Notes under the pieces: model-generated
Databases searched by the model: none
The model's input: only the letters and a program-made list of their open reading frames with translations
Told to the model about the DNA's origin: nothing
From: Bacillus sp. NP157
Lineage (GTDB): Bacteria; Pseudomonadota; Gammaproteobacteria; Xanthomonadales; Rhodanobacteraceae
Direction of reading: 5' to 3'
Length of the DNA: 64,000 nt
Assembly: GCA_018889975.1 (NCBI GenBank)
Contig: CP076546.1
Location: 558,001 to 622,000 of the forward strand
Position numbers and translations under genes: made by a program
In this document: piece by piece, positions 9,383 through 20,099 of the stretch
Numbering within the stretch: position 1 is the stretch's first letter
Layout of the letters: each line of letters opens with the position of its first letter

Positions 9383-10480
9383 ATGGATAAGCTCCTGAAG
9401 GAAACACTCGACCACCTGCGTGCGCTCGTGTCGTACGACACGCGCAACCCGCCGCGTGAGATCGGTACCGATGGCATCTTCGATTACCTGCGCGCGAACC
9501 TTCCCGGGTTCGACGTTCAGGTGACCGATTTCGGTGCGGGCGCCGTGAACCTCTACGCCGTGCGTGGCACGCCGAAGGTCCTGTTCAACGTGCACCTGGA
9601 CACGGTGCCGGACAGCCCGCACTGGACCGCCAGCCCGCACGAATTGCGGGTGACGGAGGACCGTGCGATCGGCCTCGGTGCCTGCGACATCAAGGGTGCG
9701 GCCGCCGCGCTGGTGGCCGTCGCCAATGCCTCGCAGGGCGACATGGCCCTGCTGCTGTCCACCGACGAAGAAGCCAACGATGCGCGTTGCATCGACGGTT
9801 TCCTCAAGGACAAGCCGGCCTATGACGCGATCATCGTCGCCGAACCCACCAAGGGCCAAGCGGTGCTGGCGCATCGTGGCATCCACTCCGTGCAGATGCG
9901 TTTCCAGGGCCGCGCCGGGCATGCGTCCGGCGAACAGAAGCCGTCGGACAGCGCGTTGCACCAGGCCATCCGCTGGGGCGCCGCCGCGCTGGACCACGTG
10001 CAGGCGCTGTCGCACGAGCGTTTCGGCGGCCTCACCGGCCTGCGCTTCAACATCGGTAAGGTGGAAGGCGGGATCAAGGCCAACGTGATCGCACCCACCG
10101 GCGACGTGCGCTTCGGCTTCCGCCCGCTGCCGTCGATGGACGCGGACAAGCTGCTGGAGACCTTCCGCACGCTGGTCGAGCCGGCGCCGGTGGAATACGG
10201 CGAGACCTTCCGCGGCGACTCGCTGCCGGCCGGCGACACCGCCACGGCCGAGGCGCGCCGCCTCGCCGCGCGCGACCTCGCCGACGAGCTGGAGATCCCG
10301 GTGGGTAACGCCGTGGACTTCTGGACCGAAGCCGCGCTGTTTTCCAAGGCGGGTTACACCTGCTTCGTCTACGGCCCCGGCGACATCGCGCAAGCGCACA
10401 CCGCCGACGAATGGGTCGCCCTCGACCAGCTGGGCCAGTACGCCCAGACCATCCTCCGGATCGTCGATCGTGGAATCTAA
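9383..10480 (+). CDS. argE': N-acetylcitrulline / acetylornithine deacetylase (M20 family)
   Basis: Zinc-dependent M20-family deacetylase, 365 residues. Metal and catalytic motifs in order: NVHLDTVPD (His-Asp), GACDIKGA (bridging Asp), LSTDEEAND (catalytic Glu pair), IVAEPT, then a dimerisation domain with GRAGHASG. In clusters with an N-acetylornithine carbamoyltransferase the Xanthomonas counterpart removes the acetyl group from N-acetylcitrulline, and the context here argues for the same substrate. It follows argG by 10 bp, and its stop overlaps the GTG start of the next gene by 11 bp, which suggests translational coupling. Confidence 0.95.
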   Translation: MDKLLKETLDHLRALVSYDTRNPPREIGTDGIFDYLRANLPGFDVQVTDFGAGAVNLYAVRGTPKVLFNVHLDTVPDSPHWTASPHELRVTEDRAIGLGACDIKGAAAALVAVANASQGDMALLLSTDEEANDARCIDGFLKDKPAYDAIIVAEPTKGQAVLAHRGIHSVQMRFQGRAGHASGEQKPSDSALHQAIRWGAAALDHVQALSHERFGGLTGLRFNIGKVEGGIKANVIAPTGDVRFGFRPLPSMDADKLLETFRTLVEPAPVEYGETFRGDSLPAGDTATAEARRLAARDLADELEIPVGNAVDFWTEAALFSKAGYTCFVYGPGDIAQAHTADEWVALDQLGQYAQTILRIVDRGI

Positions 10481-11783
10481 AAACACCCGCAAGACCATCG
10501 TCCGCCTGCTGTCCGCGATGGGTAGCGCACGCGAGATCCAGCAGTACCTGAAGCGTTTCTCCCAGCTCGACGCCGCGCGTTTCGCGGTGGTGAAGGTGGG
10601 TGGCGCCGTGCTGCGCGACGAGCTGGCCGACCTCACCTCGTCGCTGTCGTTCCTGCAGCAGGTCGGCCTGACGCCCATCGTTTTGCATGGCGCGGGCCCG
10701 CAGCTGGACGAGGAACTCGCCGCCGCCGGCATCGTGAAAAAGACGGTGAACGGCCTGCGCGTGACCTCGCCCGAAGCGCTCGCCATCGTCCGCCGCGTGT
10801 TCCAGTCGCAGAACCTGCGCCTGGTAGAAGCGCTGCAGGAAGTCGATACGCGCGCCACCTCGGTGCCATCGGGTGTGTTCACTGCCGACTACCTCGATCC
10901 CGACCAGCTTGGCCTGGTCGGCAAGGTCCGCTCGATCAACCTCGCACCGATCGAGGCCAGCCTGCGCGCCGGTTCCATCCCGGTGATCGCCAGCCTTGGT
11001 GAAACCGACTCGGGACAGATCCTCAACATCAACGCCGACTTCGCCGCGAACGAACTGGTCCGGGTGTTGCAGCCGTACAAGATCGTGTTCCTCACCGGCA
11101 CCGGTGGCCTGCTCGACGGCGACGGCAACATCATCGATTCGATCAACCTGTCGACGGAGTTCGACCACCTGCTGCAGCAGCCGTGGCTGCATTCGGGCAT
11201 GCGCCTGAAGGTGGAACAGATCAAGGACCTGCTCGACGACCTGCCGCTGACCTCGTCGGTGTCGATCACGCGCCCGGCCGACCTGGCCAAGGAGCTGTTC
11301 ACGCACAAGGGCTCCGGCACGCTGGTTCGCCGCGGCGAACGCGTGCTGCGCTTCGAGTCATGGGACGGCGTCGACCTGCCGCGCATGCGTACGCTGATCG
11401 AATCCAGCTTCGGCCGCACGCTGGTCGAGGACTATTTCGAGCGCACCGACATCTACCGCCTGTATGTGTCGGAGAACTACCGCGCCGCGATGATCCTGAC
11501 CATGGAAGACGGCTTCGCCTACCTCGACAAGTTCGCGGTGCTGGACGAAGCGCAGGGCGAAGGCCTTGGCCGTGCCGTGTGGCAGGTGATGCGCGACGAG
11601 AACCCGAAGCTGTTCTGGCGCTCGCGCCACGGCAACGTGATCAACCACTTCTATTACGCGGAGTCGGACGGCTGCTACAAGCAGTCGCGCTGGAAGGTGT
11701 TCTGGTACGGCCTGGACAACTTCGCCGACATCGAGCGTTGCGTCGCGCATTGCGCCACGCGCATCCCCACCTTGCAGGACTGA
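10470..11783 (+). CDS. argB: Fused acetylglutamate kinase / N-acetylglutamate synthase
   Basis: Bifunctional enzyme of 437 residues. An amino-acid kinase domain (about 1-290; [37 protein letters not shown]) phosphorylates N-acetylglutamate. A C-terminal GNAT-like acetyltransferase domain (about 290-437; [17 protein letters not shown]) makes N-acetylglutamate. This fused synthase/kinase is characteristic of Xanthomonas and related to the mitochondrial vertebrate synthase. The start is taken as GTG 10470, overlapping argE' by 11 bp; ATG at codon 17 is the alternative. It catalyses the first two steps of the pathway whose other enzymes surround it. Confidence 0.95.
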   Translation: MESKNTRKTIVRLLSAMGSAREIQQYLKRFSQLDAARFAVVKVGGAVLRDELADLTSSLSFLQQVGLTPIVLHGAGPQLDEELAAAGIVKKTVNGLRVTSPEALAIVRRVFQSQNLRLVEALQEVDTRATSVPSGVFTADYLDPDQLGLVGKVRSINLAPIEASLRAGSIPVIASLGETDSGQILNINADFAANELVRVLQPYKIVFLTGTGGLLDGDGNIIDSINLSTEFDHLLQQPWLHSGMRLKVEQIKDLLDDLPLTSSVSITRPADLAKELFTHKGSGTLVRRGERVLRFESWDGVDLPRMRTLIESSFGRTLVEDYFERTDIYRLYVSENYRAAMILTMEDGFAYLDKFAVLDEAQGEGLGRAVWQVMRDENPKLFWRSRHGNVINHFYYAESDGCYKQSRWKVFWYGLDNFADIERCVAHCATRIPTLQD

Positions 11784-11792
11784 CTCCAAGCC

Positions 11793-12740
11793 ATGGCTAC
11801 CAAGACCATCGGTATCGTCGGCGCACGCGGCCACACGGGCGCCGAGCTGATCCGCCTCATCGCCCGCCATCCTTCGCTGGAACTGGCCTTCGTTTCCTCG
11901 CGTGAGCTGGATGGCCAGCGACTGGCCGAGCACAACGACGTGTACAAGGGCGAGCTCGCCTATAGCAACCTCGATCCGGCGGCCGTGGCCGGGCAGGGCG
12001 TGGACGTGGTGATCCTCGCCCTGCCGAACGGCAAGGCCGCCCCGTACGTGGAGGCGATCGACCAGGCGGGCGGCGCGACCGTGGTCATCGACCTGTCGGC
12101 CGACTACCGCTTCGACGAGCGCTGGTACTACGGCTTGCCGGAGCTGTACCGCGATCGCTGGCGTGGCGAGAAGCGGATCAGCAACCCTGGTTGCTACGCC
12201 ACCGCCATCCAGTGCTCGATCGCACCGATCAAGGACCTGCTTGCCGCCCCGCCGGTGTCGTTCGGCGTGTCGGGTTACTCCGGCGCCGGCACCACGCCGT
12301 CGGACCGCAACGATCCGGACAAACTGCGCGACAACCTGATGCCGTACTCGCTCACCGGGCACATGCACGAGAAGGAAGCCAGCCGTCACCTGGGCGTGCC
12401 GGTGGAGTTCATGCCGCACGTCGCGCCGCATTTCCGTGGCCTCACGGTGACGACCAATCTTTACCTGGCCAAGCAAGGCAAGCGCGAAGACATCGTCGAG
12501 CGCTTCCAGTCGCGCTACGCGAACGAGAAGCTTATCCACGTGGTGGACGAAGCACCCTGGGTCAGCCAGGTCGCTCACAAGCATCACCTCGAGGTCGGTG
12601 GCTTCGCCATGTCGGTCGACGGCCGCCGCGTCGTTGTCGTCGCCACGCTGGATAACCTGCTCAAGGGCGCGGCTACCCAGGCCATGCAGAACGTGAACCG
12701 TGCGCTCGGCTTCGACGAACTCACCGCTATCCCGCTTTAA
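11793..12740 (+). CDS. argC: N-acetyl-gamma-glutamyl-phosphate reductase
   Basis: NADPH-dependent reduction of N-acetylglutamyl phosphate to the semialdehyde; cytosolic. 315 residues. Nucleotide-binding start [19 protein letters not shown]; catalytic Cys134 in SNPGCYATA; conserved [15 protein letters not shown] and HMHEKEA segments. Nine bases separate it from argB and ten from argH, consistent with one operon. Start ATG 11793. Confidence 0.97.
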   Translation: MATKTIGIVGARGHTGAELIRLIARHPSLELAFVSSRELDGQRLAEHNDVYKGELAYSNLDPAAVAGQGVDVVILALPNGKAAPYVEAIDQAGGATVVIDLSADYRFDERWYYGLPELYRDRWRGEKRISNPGCYATAIQCSIAPIKDLLAAPPVSFGVSGYSGAGTTPSDRNDPDKLRDNLMPYSLTGHMHEKEASRHLGVPVEFMPHVAPHFRGLTVTTNLYLAKQGKREDIVERFQSRYANEKLIHVVDEAPWVSQVAHKHHLEVGGFAMSVDGRRVVVVATLDNLLKGAATQAMQNVNRALGFDELTAIPL

Positions 12741-12750
12741 GGATCCGACC

Positions 12751-14034
12751 ATGACCCAGCCGCTCTGGCAGAAATCCGACACGCAGGTGGACGCGAAGAT
12801 CATGCGCTTCCTCGCCGGCAACGACGTGGTGCTCGACCGCGAGTTCTTCCTGCATGACATCACGGCCAGCAAGGCGCACGTGGAAGGCCTCGCCAACATC
12901 GGCGTCGTTTCCGCCGACGAGCGCGACGCGCTCAAGCGCGAGCTCGATGCGCTCGCCGCCGATTTCACCGCCGGCGCGTTCGTGCTCGACGAGCGCTTCG
13001 AAGACGGGCATTCCGCCATCGAAGCGCGCCTGACCGAACGCCTCGGCGATGCCGGGCGCCGCGTGCACACGGGTCGTAGCCGGAACGACCAGATCCTCGT
13101 CGCGACCCGGCTGTGGTTGAAGGACAAGCTGGGCACGCTGGAAGCCCTGTGCCGCCGCATCGCCGAAGTCTGCCTCGAGCGCGCGGCGGGCGACGCTTTG
13201 CCGATGCCGGGGTATACGCACATCCAGCGCGCCGTCGTGTCGTCGACCGGGATGTGGTTCGCCGCCTTCGCCGAAGCCTTCATCGACAACACGCTGCGTG
13301 CGCGCCAGGCGATCGAGCTGATCGATGCCAACCCGCTGGGAACGGCGGCCGGCTACGGCGTGAACGTGGCGCTGGACCGCGCGCACACCACGCAGGCGCT
13401 GGGCTTTGCCCGCATGCAGGTCTCGCCGATCTACGCCCAGCTGTCGCGTGGCAAGTTCGAGATGGCCGCACTGGATGCCGTGGGCACCGCGTTGCTGGAC
13501 ACGCGCCGCCTCGCCTGGGACCTGTCGCTGTTCACGACGGCGGAGTTCGATTTCGTGAAGCTGCCGTCGGAGTACACGACGGGTTCGTCGATTATGCCGA
13601 ACAAGCGCAATCCGGACGTCGTGGAACTGCTGCGCGCCAGCTACGCCAGCGTCGCCGCCGCGCGCACGGAGATCGAGCAGCTGCTTTCTCTGCCGTCGGG
13701 TTACCAGCGCGACCTGCAGTTCTCCAAGGGCTCGCTGTTCCATGGGTTCTCCATGGGCCTGGGTGCGCTGGAATTGCTGCCGGACATGCTCGCGCGCTTC
13801 GAATGGAAGGCCGAGCGGATGCGCGCCGCGATCGAGCCAGCGATGTACGCGACCGACGTCGCGATCGAGCAGGCCGTCGCCGGCGTACCGTTCCGCGATG
13901 CCTACCGTGCCGCGGCGGAAACCGCGGCGTCGGCGGGTGATGGCCGCACCCCGGAATCCAGCCTCGCAGCACGTACCTCACCCGGCGCCGGCCACGACCT
14001 GATGCTCGACGTCCTGCGCGCCAGGCTGGGCTGA
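12751..14034 (+). CDS. argH: Argininosuccinate lyase
   Basis: Splits argininosuccinate to arginine and fumarate, the last step of the pathway; fumarase/aspartase superfamily. 427 residues from ATG 12751 (the frame is open further left, but ATGACCCAGCCG after GGATCC is the sensible start, 10 bp after argC). Signatures: HTGRSRNDQ near residue 105-113, PGYTHIQRA, and the family motif [12 protein letters not shown] from residue 278. Last gene of the arg block; a repeat-rich 238 bp gap separates it from proB. Confidence 0.97.
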   Translation: MTQPLWQKSDTQVDAKIMRFLAGNDVVLDREFFLHDITASKAHVEGLANIGVVSADERDALKRELDALAADFTAGAFVLDERFEDGHSAIEARLTERLGDAGRRVHTGRSRNDQILVATRLWLKDKLGTLEALCRRIAEVCLERAAGDALPMPGYTHIQRAVVSSTGMWFAAFAEAFIDNTLRARQAIELIDANPLGTAAGYGVNVALDRAHTTQALGFARMQVSPIYAQLSRGKFEMAALDAVGTALLDTRRLAWDLSLFTTAEFDFVKLPSEYTTGSSIMPNKRNPDVVELLRASYASVAAARTEIEQLLSLPSGYQRDLQFSKGSLFHGFSMGLGALELLPDMLARFEWKAERMRAAIEPAMYATDVAIEQAVAGVPFRDAYRAAAETAASAGDGRTPESSLAARTSPGAGHDLMLDVLRARLG

Positions 14035-14061
14035 GCCGGGCGTCCTGCGCCGGGCATCTCT

Positions 14062-14083
14062 GTAGGAGCGCGCCTGCGCGCGA
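14062..14083 (+). repeat. REP hairpin
   Basis: Complete plus-oriented REP unit after argH. With the inverted unit at 14220-14241 it brackets the heptamer inverted repeat. Confidence 0.8.
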
Positions 14084-14096
14084 ATGGGGTGGAGAA

Positions 14097-14202
<106 letters not shown>

Positions 14203-14219
14203 CCCCCACCAGCCTCCAT

Positions 14220-14241
14220 TCGCGCGCAGGCGCGCTCCTAC
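14220..14241 (-). repeat. REP hairpin
   Basis: Complete minus-oriented REP unit 31 bp before proB, partner of the unit at 14062-14083. Confidence 0.8.
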
Positions 14242-14272
14242 AACATCAACAGCGCGTGTGGATGGAGGTTCG

Positions 14273-15397
14273 ATGACGACGCCTTTCGCCGAACAGTCCC
14301 TGCCTCCCTGGCGGCGTGCGGTCCTGAAGGTCGGTAGCAGCCTGCTTACGAACGCCGATGGCGCGTTGAGCGGTGAGCACGCCGAAGCGCTCGCGGACTT
14401 CGTGACCGCGAGTCGCCGGGCGGGCAGGGAAGTGATCATCGTCTCGTCGGGGGCCGTCGCCGCGGGACGCGGCCTGGCGTTGCCGGCGGGTGGCAGTGGT
14501 CTCACTGGTCGCCAGGCCCTTGCCGCGCTCGGCCAGACCCGTCTCGTCGCGCTGTGGCAGGGTTTCTTCGACGCGCCGGTGGCCCAGGTCCTGCTCACCC
14601 ACGACGACCTGCGCAACCGCCGTCGCTACCTCAACGCCCGTGCGACGCTGCGCGAACTGCTGACGCTGGGGGCGATCCCGGTCATCAACGAAAACGACAC
14701 CGTCGCCGTCGACGAGCTGAAGCTCGGCGATAACGACAACCTGGCCGCGATCGTCGCGGCACTGGTCGATGCCGACGTGCTGTTCATCGCCTCGGATATC
14801 GCCGGCCTGTACACGGCCAATCCCCGGCTGGATCCGCTCGCCGCACCCGTGCACGAGGTCCTCGAGGTGACGCCGGCGCACATGGCGAGCGCCGGCGGGG
14901 CCGGCAGCGCGGCCGGCACGGGTGGGATGCAGACCAAGCTGGAGGCGGCGATCAAGGCAGCGGCCGCCGGGATCGAGACCCTGCTGTTCGACGGGCGCGA
15001 TTCGGCAAGCATCGCCCGACTCGCCGACGGCTACCTCACCGGGACCCGGCTGCACGCCCCGCGGTCGCGCCTTGCCGCGCGGAAGTATTGGCTGCGTCAC
15101 GCCCCGGCCCTGGGCAGCGTCAGCGTCGACCCGGGCGCGGTGGCGGCGCTGCTCGAACGGGGTGCGTCATTGCTGCCCGGTGGGGTTCTGGGGGCGGTGG
15201 GGGAGTTCGCCCGCGGCGACGTCGTCGACGTCGCTGTGGATGGCCGGGCGGTCGCGCGTGGCATCGCCCAGTACGCCGCCGCGGACGTCCGTCGCATCGC
15301 CCGTCGGCATACACGTGACATCGAGGCCACGCTCGGTTACAGCTATGGGGAGAACGTCATCCACCGCGATGACCTGGTCGTCCTGCCCACAACATGA
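14273..15397 (+). CDS. proB: Glutamate 5-kinase
   Basis: Phosphorylates glutamate to gamma-glutamyl phosphate, the first step of proline synthesis; cytosolic. 374 residues from ATG 14273, chosen because GGATGGAGG lies 5-12 bases upstream, although the frame is open to about 14144. Amino-acid kinase domain with [42 protein letters not shown] and [14 protein letters not shown]-terminal PUA domain (about 280-370). It forms a two-gene unit with proA, 7 bp downstream. Confidence 0.96.
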   Translation: MTTPFAEQSLPPWRRAVLKVGSSLLTNADGALSGEHAEALADFVTASRRAGREVIIVSSGAVAAGRGLALPAGGSGLTGRQALAALGQTRLVALWQGFFDAPVAQVLLTHDDLRNRRRYLNARATLRELLTLGAIPVINENDTVAVDELKLGDNDNLAAIVAALVDADVLFIASDIAGLYTANPRLDPLAAPVHEVLEVTPAHMASAGGAGSAAGTGGMQTKLEAAIKAAAAGIETLLFDGRDSASIARLADGYLTGTRLHAPRSRLAARKYWLRHAPALGSVSVDPGAVAALLERGASLLPGGVLGAVGEFARGDVVDVAVDGRAVARGIAQYAAADVRRIARRHTRDIEATLGYSYGENVIHRDDLVVLPTT

Positions 15398-15404
15398 GGT
15401 CCTG

Positions 15405-16658
15405 ATGAGCGCGCTTCGAGACCATGCCCTGGCTTGCCGCGACGCGGCGCCGGCGATCGCCGCGCTGGATACGGCCGCCAAGCAACGCCTGCTCCACCGC
15501 ATGGCCGATTACCTGGCCGCCGACGCGGCCGTGGTTCTGGAGGCGAACGCGCGCGACATGGACGCGGCACGCGAGGGCGGTACCGGCGCGGCGATGCTCG
15601 ATCGCCTTCGCCTCGACGGCCAGCGACTGGCTGGCGTCGTCGCCGCCATCCGCCAGGTGGCGGGCTTGCCCGACCCGGTAGGGCAAGTGACCCGCAGCGA
15701 AACGCGACCCAACGGTATCCGGGTGGAGCGCGTGCGGATCCCGCTCGGCGTGATCGCGATGATTTACGAGGCGCGGCCCAACGTGACCGCGGACGCCGCT
15801 GCGCTCTGCCTGATGGCCGGCAACGCGGCCATCCTGCGCGGTGGGTCGGACGCCATGCATTCGAACCTGGCCATCGCCGCGTCGTTGCGTCGTGCCCTGC
15901 GTGACGAGGGCTTGCCCGAGGCCGCGGTCACGGTGATCGACGACACCAGCCGCGAGGCGATGGTCGAGCTGCTCCAGCTCACCGATATCGTCGACCTGGC
16001 CATCCCGCGCGGCGGCGAGGGGTTGATCCGGTTCGTCGCCGAACATGCGCGCGTGCCGGTCATCAAGCACTACAAGGGCGTCTGCCACCTGTACGTCGAC
16101 AGGGACGTGGACGACACGCTGGCCATCGACCTGCTCATCGACGGCAAGACCAGCCGACCCGGCGTCTGCAATGCGCTGGAAACGCTGCTGGTCCACCACG
16201 ACATCGCGCCATCGTTCATTCCGAAAGCCGTCGCGGCGCTGCATGCGCGTGGGGTGGAAGTGCGTGGCGACCACCTGACCCGCATGCTCGCCCGCGATGT
16301 CGTGCCGGCCTCGGATGAGGACTACGCGGCGGAGTTCCTCGATCTGGTGATCGCCGTACGCGTCGTCGCCGATATCGACGAGGGCATCGCCCATATCCGG
16401 CGCTACGGCTCGGACCACACCGAAGTCATCGCGACGACGGACACCGTCGCCGCCGATCGCTTCGTCAAGGCACTGCGCTCGGCCGTGGTCATGGTCAACG
16501 CGTCATCGCGCTTCAGCGACGGTGGCGAACTCGGCCTCGGCACGGAGATCGGCATCTCCACGACGCGCCTGCATGCCTACGGCCCCATGGGTGCGGAATC
16601 GCTCACGGTGGAACGCTTCGTCGTGCGCGGGAAGGGGCAGACGCGCCACCTGGCGTGA
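15405..16658 (+). CDS. proA: Gamma-glutamyl phosphate reductase
   Basis: NADPH-dependent reduction of glutamyl phosphate to glutamate semialdehyde in proline synthesis; aldehyde dehydrogenase superfamily. 417 residues from ATG 15405 after GAGGTCCTG. The catalytic cysteine is Cys255 in [15 protein letters not shown]. Other family segments: [22 protein letters not shown] and the C-terminal [18 protein letters not shown]. It follows proB by 7 bp. ProB and ProA act as a channelling complex in known bacteria. Confidence 0.96.
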   Translation: MSALRDHALACRDAAPAIAALDTAAKQRLLHRMADYLAADAAVVLEANARDMDAAREGGTGAAMLDRLRLDGQRLAGVVAAIRQVAGLPDPVGQVTRSETRPNGIRVERVRIPLGVIAMIYEARPNVTADAAALCLMAGNAAILRGGSDAMHSNLAIAASLRRALRDEGLPEAAVTVIDDTSREAMVELLQLTDIVDLAIPRGGEGLIRFVAEHARVPVIKHYKGVCHLYVDRDVDDTLAIDLLIDGKTSRPGVCNALETLLVHHDIAPSFIPKAVAALHARGVEVRGDHLTRMLARDVVPASDEDYAAEFLDLVIAVRVVADIDEGIAHIRRYGSDHTEVIATTDTVAADRFVKALRSAVVMVNASSRFSDGGELGLGTEIGISTTRLHAYGPMGAESLTVERFVVRGKGQTRHLA

Positions 16659-16763
16659 GTCGCGTGGGTTCGCGCCTACGCGGATTCGCGACGTATCCTG
16701 ATTTCGACCTGGCCTCGACCTGCCGAACATGGCGGGACGTCGGGATGAGGCCAGGAAAGGACC

Positions 16764-18206
16764 GTGCACATCAGAGCCACGATCACCGCGCTCGCGCTCG
16801 CGGTGCTCCCTTGCGCAACACGAGCAGGCGGCAAGTCCGTTGATGGCTATCGTCACGCGGCAACGGACCCCGCCGTCACGCGCGCGGAAGCCGGACTCCG
16901 AGCCGCTCGGGAAGACGTGGTACAGGCCGAGGCACGACGCCTTCCCACGATCGGGTGGCGCGCCGGTTGGTCACACAAGCTCGTCCACGACCATGCCCTG
17001 GCGTGGGATCGGCTGCGCCGTGGCGACGTCGGCGAGGCACCATCGGTCGCCGCCTCCCATGGGCTTACCACCCGCACGATGTCCCTGCATGTTGCCGTGC
17101 CGGTCTGGAACGAAGAAGCGCGACAGGACGTCCTGGCCTCCCGGGCCGCCCTGGCGGCACGCCATGCCCGGTTGGAAGCCGAAGGGCTAGCGGCAGCGGC
17201 ACGCTTCGCTCGTGCCCGCCTGACGGTCGAGGTGGCCCGGGAGCGACAGCGCATCGCCTCGGACAGCGAACGGAACCTGCAAGCCGTGGCCCGGCTGGCC
17301 CGCCTGCGTGGCGAGGTCGGCACGCTCGGTTTCGGTGGCGTGGCGGAAGCCGCAGCGCGCCACGCCAGCTCGGTGAACGACCTCGCCGATGCATCCGTCC
17401 GCCTCGCCGACGCCCTTGTCGCGCTCGGTCTCCTCGGTGGCGCTGGTTCGACGCGCGGTGCACCCGGGGCAGCCGGCTCGGTCATGCCCGCAGCGTGCGT
17501 CTCGACGGGAGAGCAGGCGTCCCGGATGTCGCTTTCGCATCCCCGCGTCGAAGCGGCGCGCCACGACATAGCAACCGCCCACCACCGCGTGGCATCCATG
17601 CGAGCGGCCCTGCTTCCGACCGTAACGCTGCAGGCCGCCTACGCGACGACGACCTCATGGGCGCTGCATGGTGGACGCTCGGCGGCACGCGTGCCGAACA
17701 ATGGCCGGCCGGTGGCATCGGTGGCGATCACGTTCGCGATGCCGTTGGGCGAGTCGCTGAGGGGCTCATCGCGCCTACGGCAGGCCATCCATCGTCTCGA
17801 CCAGAGGCAGGACGACATGGCGATCGTCCGTACCGAAGTGGACGTCGCTGCGCGTAGGGCACTCAGGAGGGTGCAGTCATCGGTACGCATCGTTCGGGCA
17901 CAACGCGATGCGCTGGAGGCCGTCAACGGGTCGACGGCTGCCGCAACCGCGGGCCTGTCCGTGGGGCTGCGGAGCATGTCGGATCTCCTTGCCGCAGAGA
18001 CGCGGGTCGTGAGCCAGCGACTGGCGTATCTTGGCGCACGCGAAGTGCATGAGGGGAACGCGATTTCGTTATGGGAAGCGATCGGCGGCTGCTGGTCGCC
18101 GCGCGTGCCTGGGGTCGAGAAGCATCTCGAGCGTCGAAGCACGCCTGGATGGTTGAGACATTTCTCGGCGAACACGGCCGCGCGGCAAGCGACCGATCGC
18201 CAGTGA
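16764..18206 (+). CDS. TolC-family outer membrane efflux protein (orphan)
   Basis: 480-residue probable outer membrane channel of the OEP/TolC family. It starts at GTG 16764 after a clear AGGAAAGG; a signal peptide (ITALALAVLPCATRA) follows. Two helical repeats with the usual alternating Arg/Ala/Glu helices can be traced (about 40-230 and 265-440), the second ending in RSMSDLLAAETRVVSQRL and LWEAIGG, the segment where TolC proteins end their last helix pair. The Cys and C-terminal extension (LERRSTPGWLRHF...) is unusual. No periplasmic adaptor or inner-membrane pump gene is adjacent, so its partner is unknown. Very Arg/Ala-rich composition lowers certainty. Confidence 0.72.
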   Translation: MHIRATITALALAVLPCATRAGGKSVDGYRHAATDPAVTRAEAGLRAAREDVVQAEARRLPTIGWRAGWSHKLVHDHALAWDRLRRGDVGEAPSVAASHGLTTRTMSLHVAVPVWNEEARQDVLASRAALAARHARLEAEGLAAAARFARARLTVEVARERQRIASDSERNLQAVARLARLRGEVGTLGFGGVAEAAARHASSVNDLADASVRLADALVALGLLGGAGSTRGAPGAAGSVMPAACVSTGEQASRMSLSHPRVEAARHDIATAHHRVASMRAALLPTVTLQAAYATTTSWALHGGRSAARVPNNGRPVASVAITFAMPLGESLRGSSRLRQAIHRLDQRQDDMAIVRTEVDVAARRALRRVQSSVRIVRAQRDALEAVNGSTAAATAGLSVGLRSMSDLLAAETRVVSQRLAYLGAREVHEGNAISLWEAIGGCWSPRVPGVEKHLERRSTPGWLRHFSANTAARQATDRQ

Positions 18207-18312
18207 TGGGCGCCGAGCCGCTGATATTGACGGTGAGGATGGGCCATTCCGGGTGGCGAGCCTCATTCGTGTATGGTCTGGCGTCCGTTCCAGGTTGCCC
18301 GGTTCCTCCCCT

Positions 18313-19626
18313 ATGACCTTGCGTTCCCCACCTACCGGCGCGAGCGGCCCCGCCGCCAGCAAGAATCGCCTCAAGTCCATCATCGGCGGTTCCACCGGCA
18401 ACCTGGTCGAGTGGTTCGACTGGTACGTGTACGCCGCGTTTACCCTTTACTTCGCACCGCACTTTTTTCCGAAAGGCGACCAGACAGCGCAGCTGTTGAG
18501 CGCCGCCGCAGTGTTCGCCGTGGGCTTCGTGATGCGCCCGATCGGTGCGTGGATCATGGGCGTCTACGCCGATCGACGCGGGCGCAAGGCCGGCCTCACG
18601 GTGTCGGTTACCCTGATGTGCGTCGGCTCGCTGATCATTGCCTGCACACCGTCGTATGCAACGATCGGCATCGCCGCACCGGCCCTGCTGGTACTGGCGC
18701 GCATGATGCAGGGGCTGTCGGTCGGTGGCGAGTACGGTGCCAGCGCGACCTACCTGTCCGAGATGGCGGGCAAGGACCGCCGCGGCTTCTTCTCCGCGTT
18801 CCAGTACGTCACCCTGATCTCCGGACAACTGCTCGCCATCCTCCTGCTACTGGTCCTGCAGACCGTCATGGCCAGGGAGACGCTGAACGATTGGGGCTGG
18901 CGCATCCCCTTCGCGATCGGTGCCGTGCTCGCGATCGTCGTGTTCCGCATTCGTCGCGGCCTGGCCGAAACCGACAGCTTCAAGAACGCGCAGGGAACGA
19001 CCGCACCGAAGTCGGGTTTCCTCGTTCTGTTCCGTGAGCACCCGAAAGAGACCCTCCTGGTCATGCTGCTCACCGCCGGCGGCACGCTGGCGTTCTACGC
19101 CTACTCCATCTACATGCAGAAGTTCCTGGTCAACACCAGCGGCTTTAGTCGGGAGACGGCAAGCCAGATCAATGCGGTAACGCTGTTCGTCTTCATGCTG
19201 CTGCAACCCGTCGCCGGCGCACTCAGCGACCGCATCGGCCGCAAGCCCTTGATGATCGCCTTCGGCATCCTCGGCGTGCTCGGCACCTATCCCATCTTCA
19301 GCACCCTGGAGACCACCCGCGATCCGGTCATCGCAGGCCTGCTGGTGATGGCAGCCCTGGTCATCGTGACCGGGTACACCTCGATCAATGCGGTGGTGAA
19401 AGCCGAACTGTTCCCGGCACACATCCGCGCGCTGGGCGTCGCCCTACCGTATGCGCTAGCCAATACGATCTTCGGTGGCACGGCCGAGTACGTCGCGCTA
19501 AGCCTCAAGGACGCCGGATGGGAGCAGGGCTTCTACTGGTATGTCACCGCGATGATCGGTATATCGCTCCTGGTGTACCTGCGCATGCGCGATACACGAA
19601 CGCAAAGCCTCATCGTCGAAGATTGA
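18313..19626 (+). CDS. kgtP: MFS transporter, alpha-ketoglutarate permease (KgtP) type
   Basis: Inner-membrane proton symporter of the metabolite:H+ MFS family, probably for 2-oxoglutarate or a similar carboxylate. 437 residues, 12 predicted membrane helices, like E. coli KgtP (432). Signatures: GNLVEWFDWYVYAAFTLYF near the N-terminus, MRPIGAWIMGVYADRRGRK (loop 2-3 motif), GLSVGGEYGASATYLSE, and the repeated ALSDRIGRKPL in loop 8-9. ATG 18313 is used because it yields the family's usual N-terminus; the frame runs further upstream. The precise substrate is inferred from similarity. Confidence 0.86.
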   Translation: MTLRSPPTGASGPAASKNRLKSIIGGSTGNLVEWFDWYVYAAFTLYFAPHFFPKGDQTAQLLSAAAVFAVGFVMRPIGAWIMGVYADRRGRKAGLTVSVTLMCVGSLIIACTPSYATIGIAAPALLVLARMMQGLSVGGEYGASATYLSEMAGKDRRGFFSAFQYVTLISGQLLAILLLLVLQTVMARETLNDWGWRIPFAIGAVLAIVVFRIRRGLAETDSFKNAQGTTAPKSGFLVLFREHPKETLLVMLLTAGGTLAFYAYSIYMQKFLVNTSGFSRETASQINAVTLFVFMLLQPVAGALSDRIGRKPLMIAFGILGVLGTYPIFSTLETTRDPVIAGLLVMAALVIVTGYTSINAVVKAELFPAHIRALGVALPYALANTIFGGTAEYVALSLKDAGWEQGFYWYVTAMIGISLLVYLRMRDTRTQSLIVED

Positions 19627-19651
19627 CCGGGACCTCCTAGCAGAGGCATTC

Positions 19652-19673
19652 GTAGGAGCGCGCCTGCGCGCGA
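19652..19673 (+). repeat. REP hairpin
   Basis: Complete plus-oriented unit 25 bp after the permease stop codon, paired with the inverted unit at 19744. Confidence 0.8.
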
Positions 19674-19743
19674 ATGAAACGCATGGCGGCAAAGCCGCAG
19701 GGGCTATCCTCTGCCATGGCCCGAGCGCTGCGAGGACGGCCAA

Positions 19744-19765
19744 TCGCGCGCAGGCGCGCTCCTAC
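19744..19765 (-). repeat. REP hairpin
   Basis: Complete minus-oriented unit, opposite to the unit at 19652. The spacer to element C resembles the spacer right of element D. Confidence 0.8.
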
Positions 19766-19835
19766 AAGAGCCGTCGCTGCGTCGGGATTGCCCGTGCGTC
19801 GGCTGTCCCACCCAGCTCGCGACACGGATGAAGAG

Positions 19836-19973
19836 AGCCCTCGGTGCCTACCCTCGAGGCGAGTTCCGCACAAGTGAGCGCCCGTAGGGCAATAAGTACA
19901 TGGGCCGCGGCTGCGGCCAACCTTGTCGAGCGCGGAGGACCTGTCTGAGCAGCGAGGGTAGGCACCGAGGGCT
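19836..19973 (-). repeat. Palindrome-bounded dispersed element, copy C
   Basis: 138 bp copy with perfect 21 bp terminal inverted repeats (19836-19856 and 19953-19973). Same orientation as copy B and nearly identical in core to copies A and B. The outer tail GTCCTGCGGCCACGCATGAG follows. Confidence 0.85.
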
Positions 19974-20010
19974 GTCCTGCGGCCACGCATGAGCGCCGCG
20001 CGGACGGCCA

Positions 20011-20032
20011 TCGCGCGCAGGCGCGCTCCTAC
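20011..20032 (-). repeat. REP hairpin
   Basis: Complete minus-oriented unit about 40 bp after element C and 68 bp from the stop of the gene ending at 20100. Confidence 0.8.
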
Positions 20033-20099
20033 AGGGGGGCGGTTCGGCCGGAGGCCGGGAGGCATGCGCCGCAACGCGGCGAACCGCATTGGCGACGCG

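Larger units (their letters stand above)
19627..20099. other. 473 bp intergenic region filled with repeats
   Basis: Convergent gap between the kgtP-like gene and the kynU cluster. It holds three REP units and inverted-repeat element C with its tail. I see no gene and no separate classical terminator; the hairpins may serve as one. Confidence 0.65.

Noticed and set aside
6832-9477. 881-codon minus-strand frame across argF' and argG
   Set aside because: Both genes on the plus strand have complete catalytic motifs; the minus frame has none.
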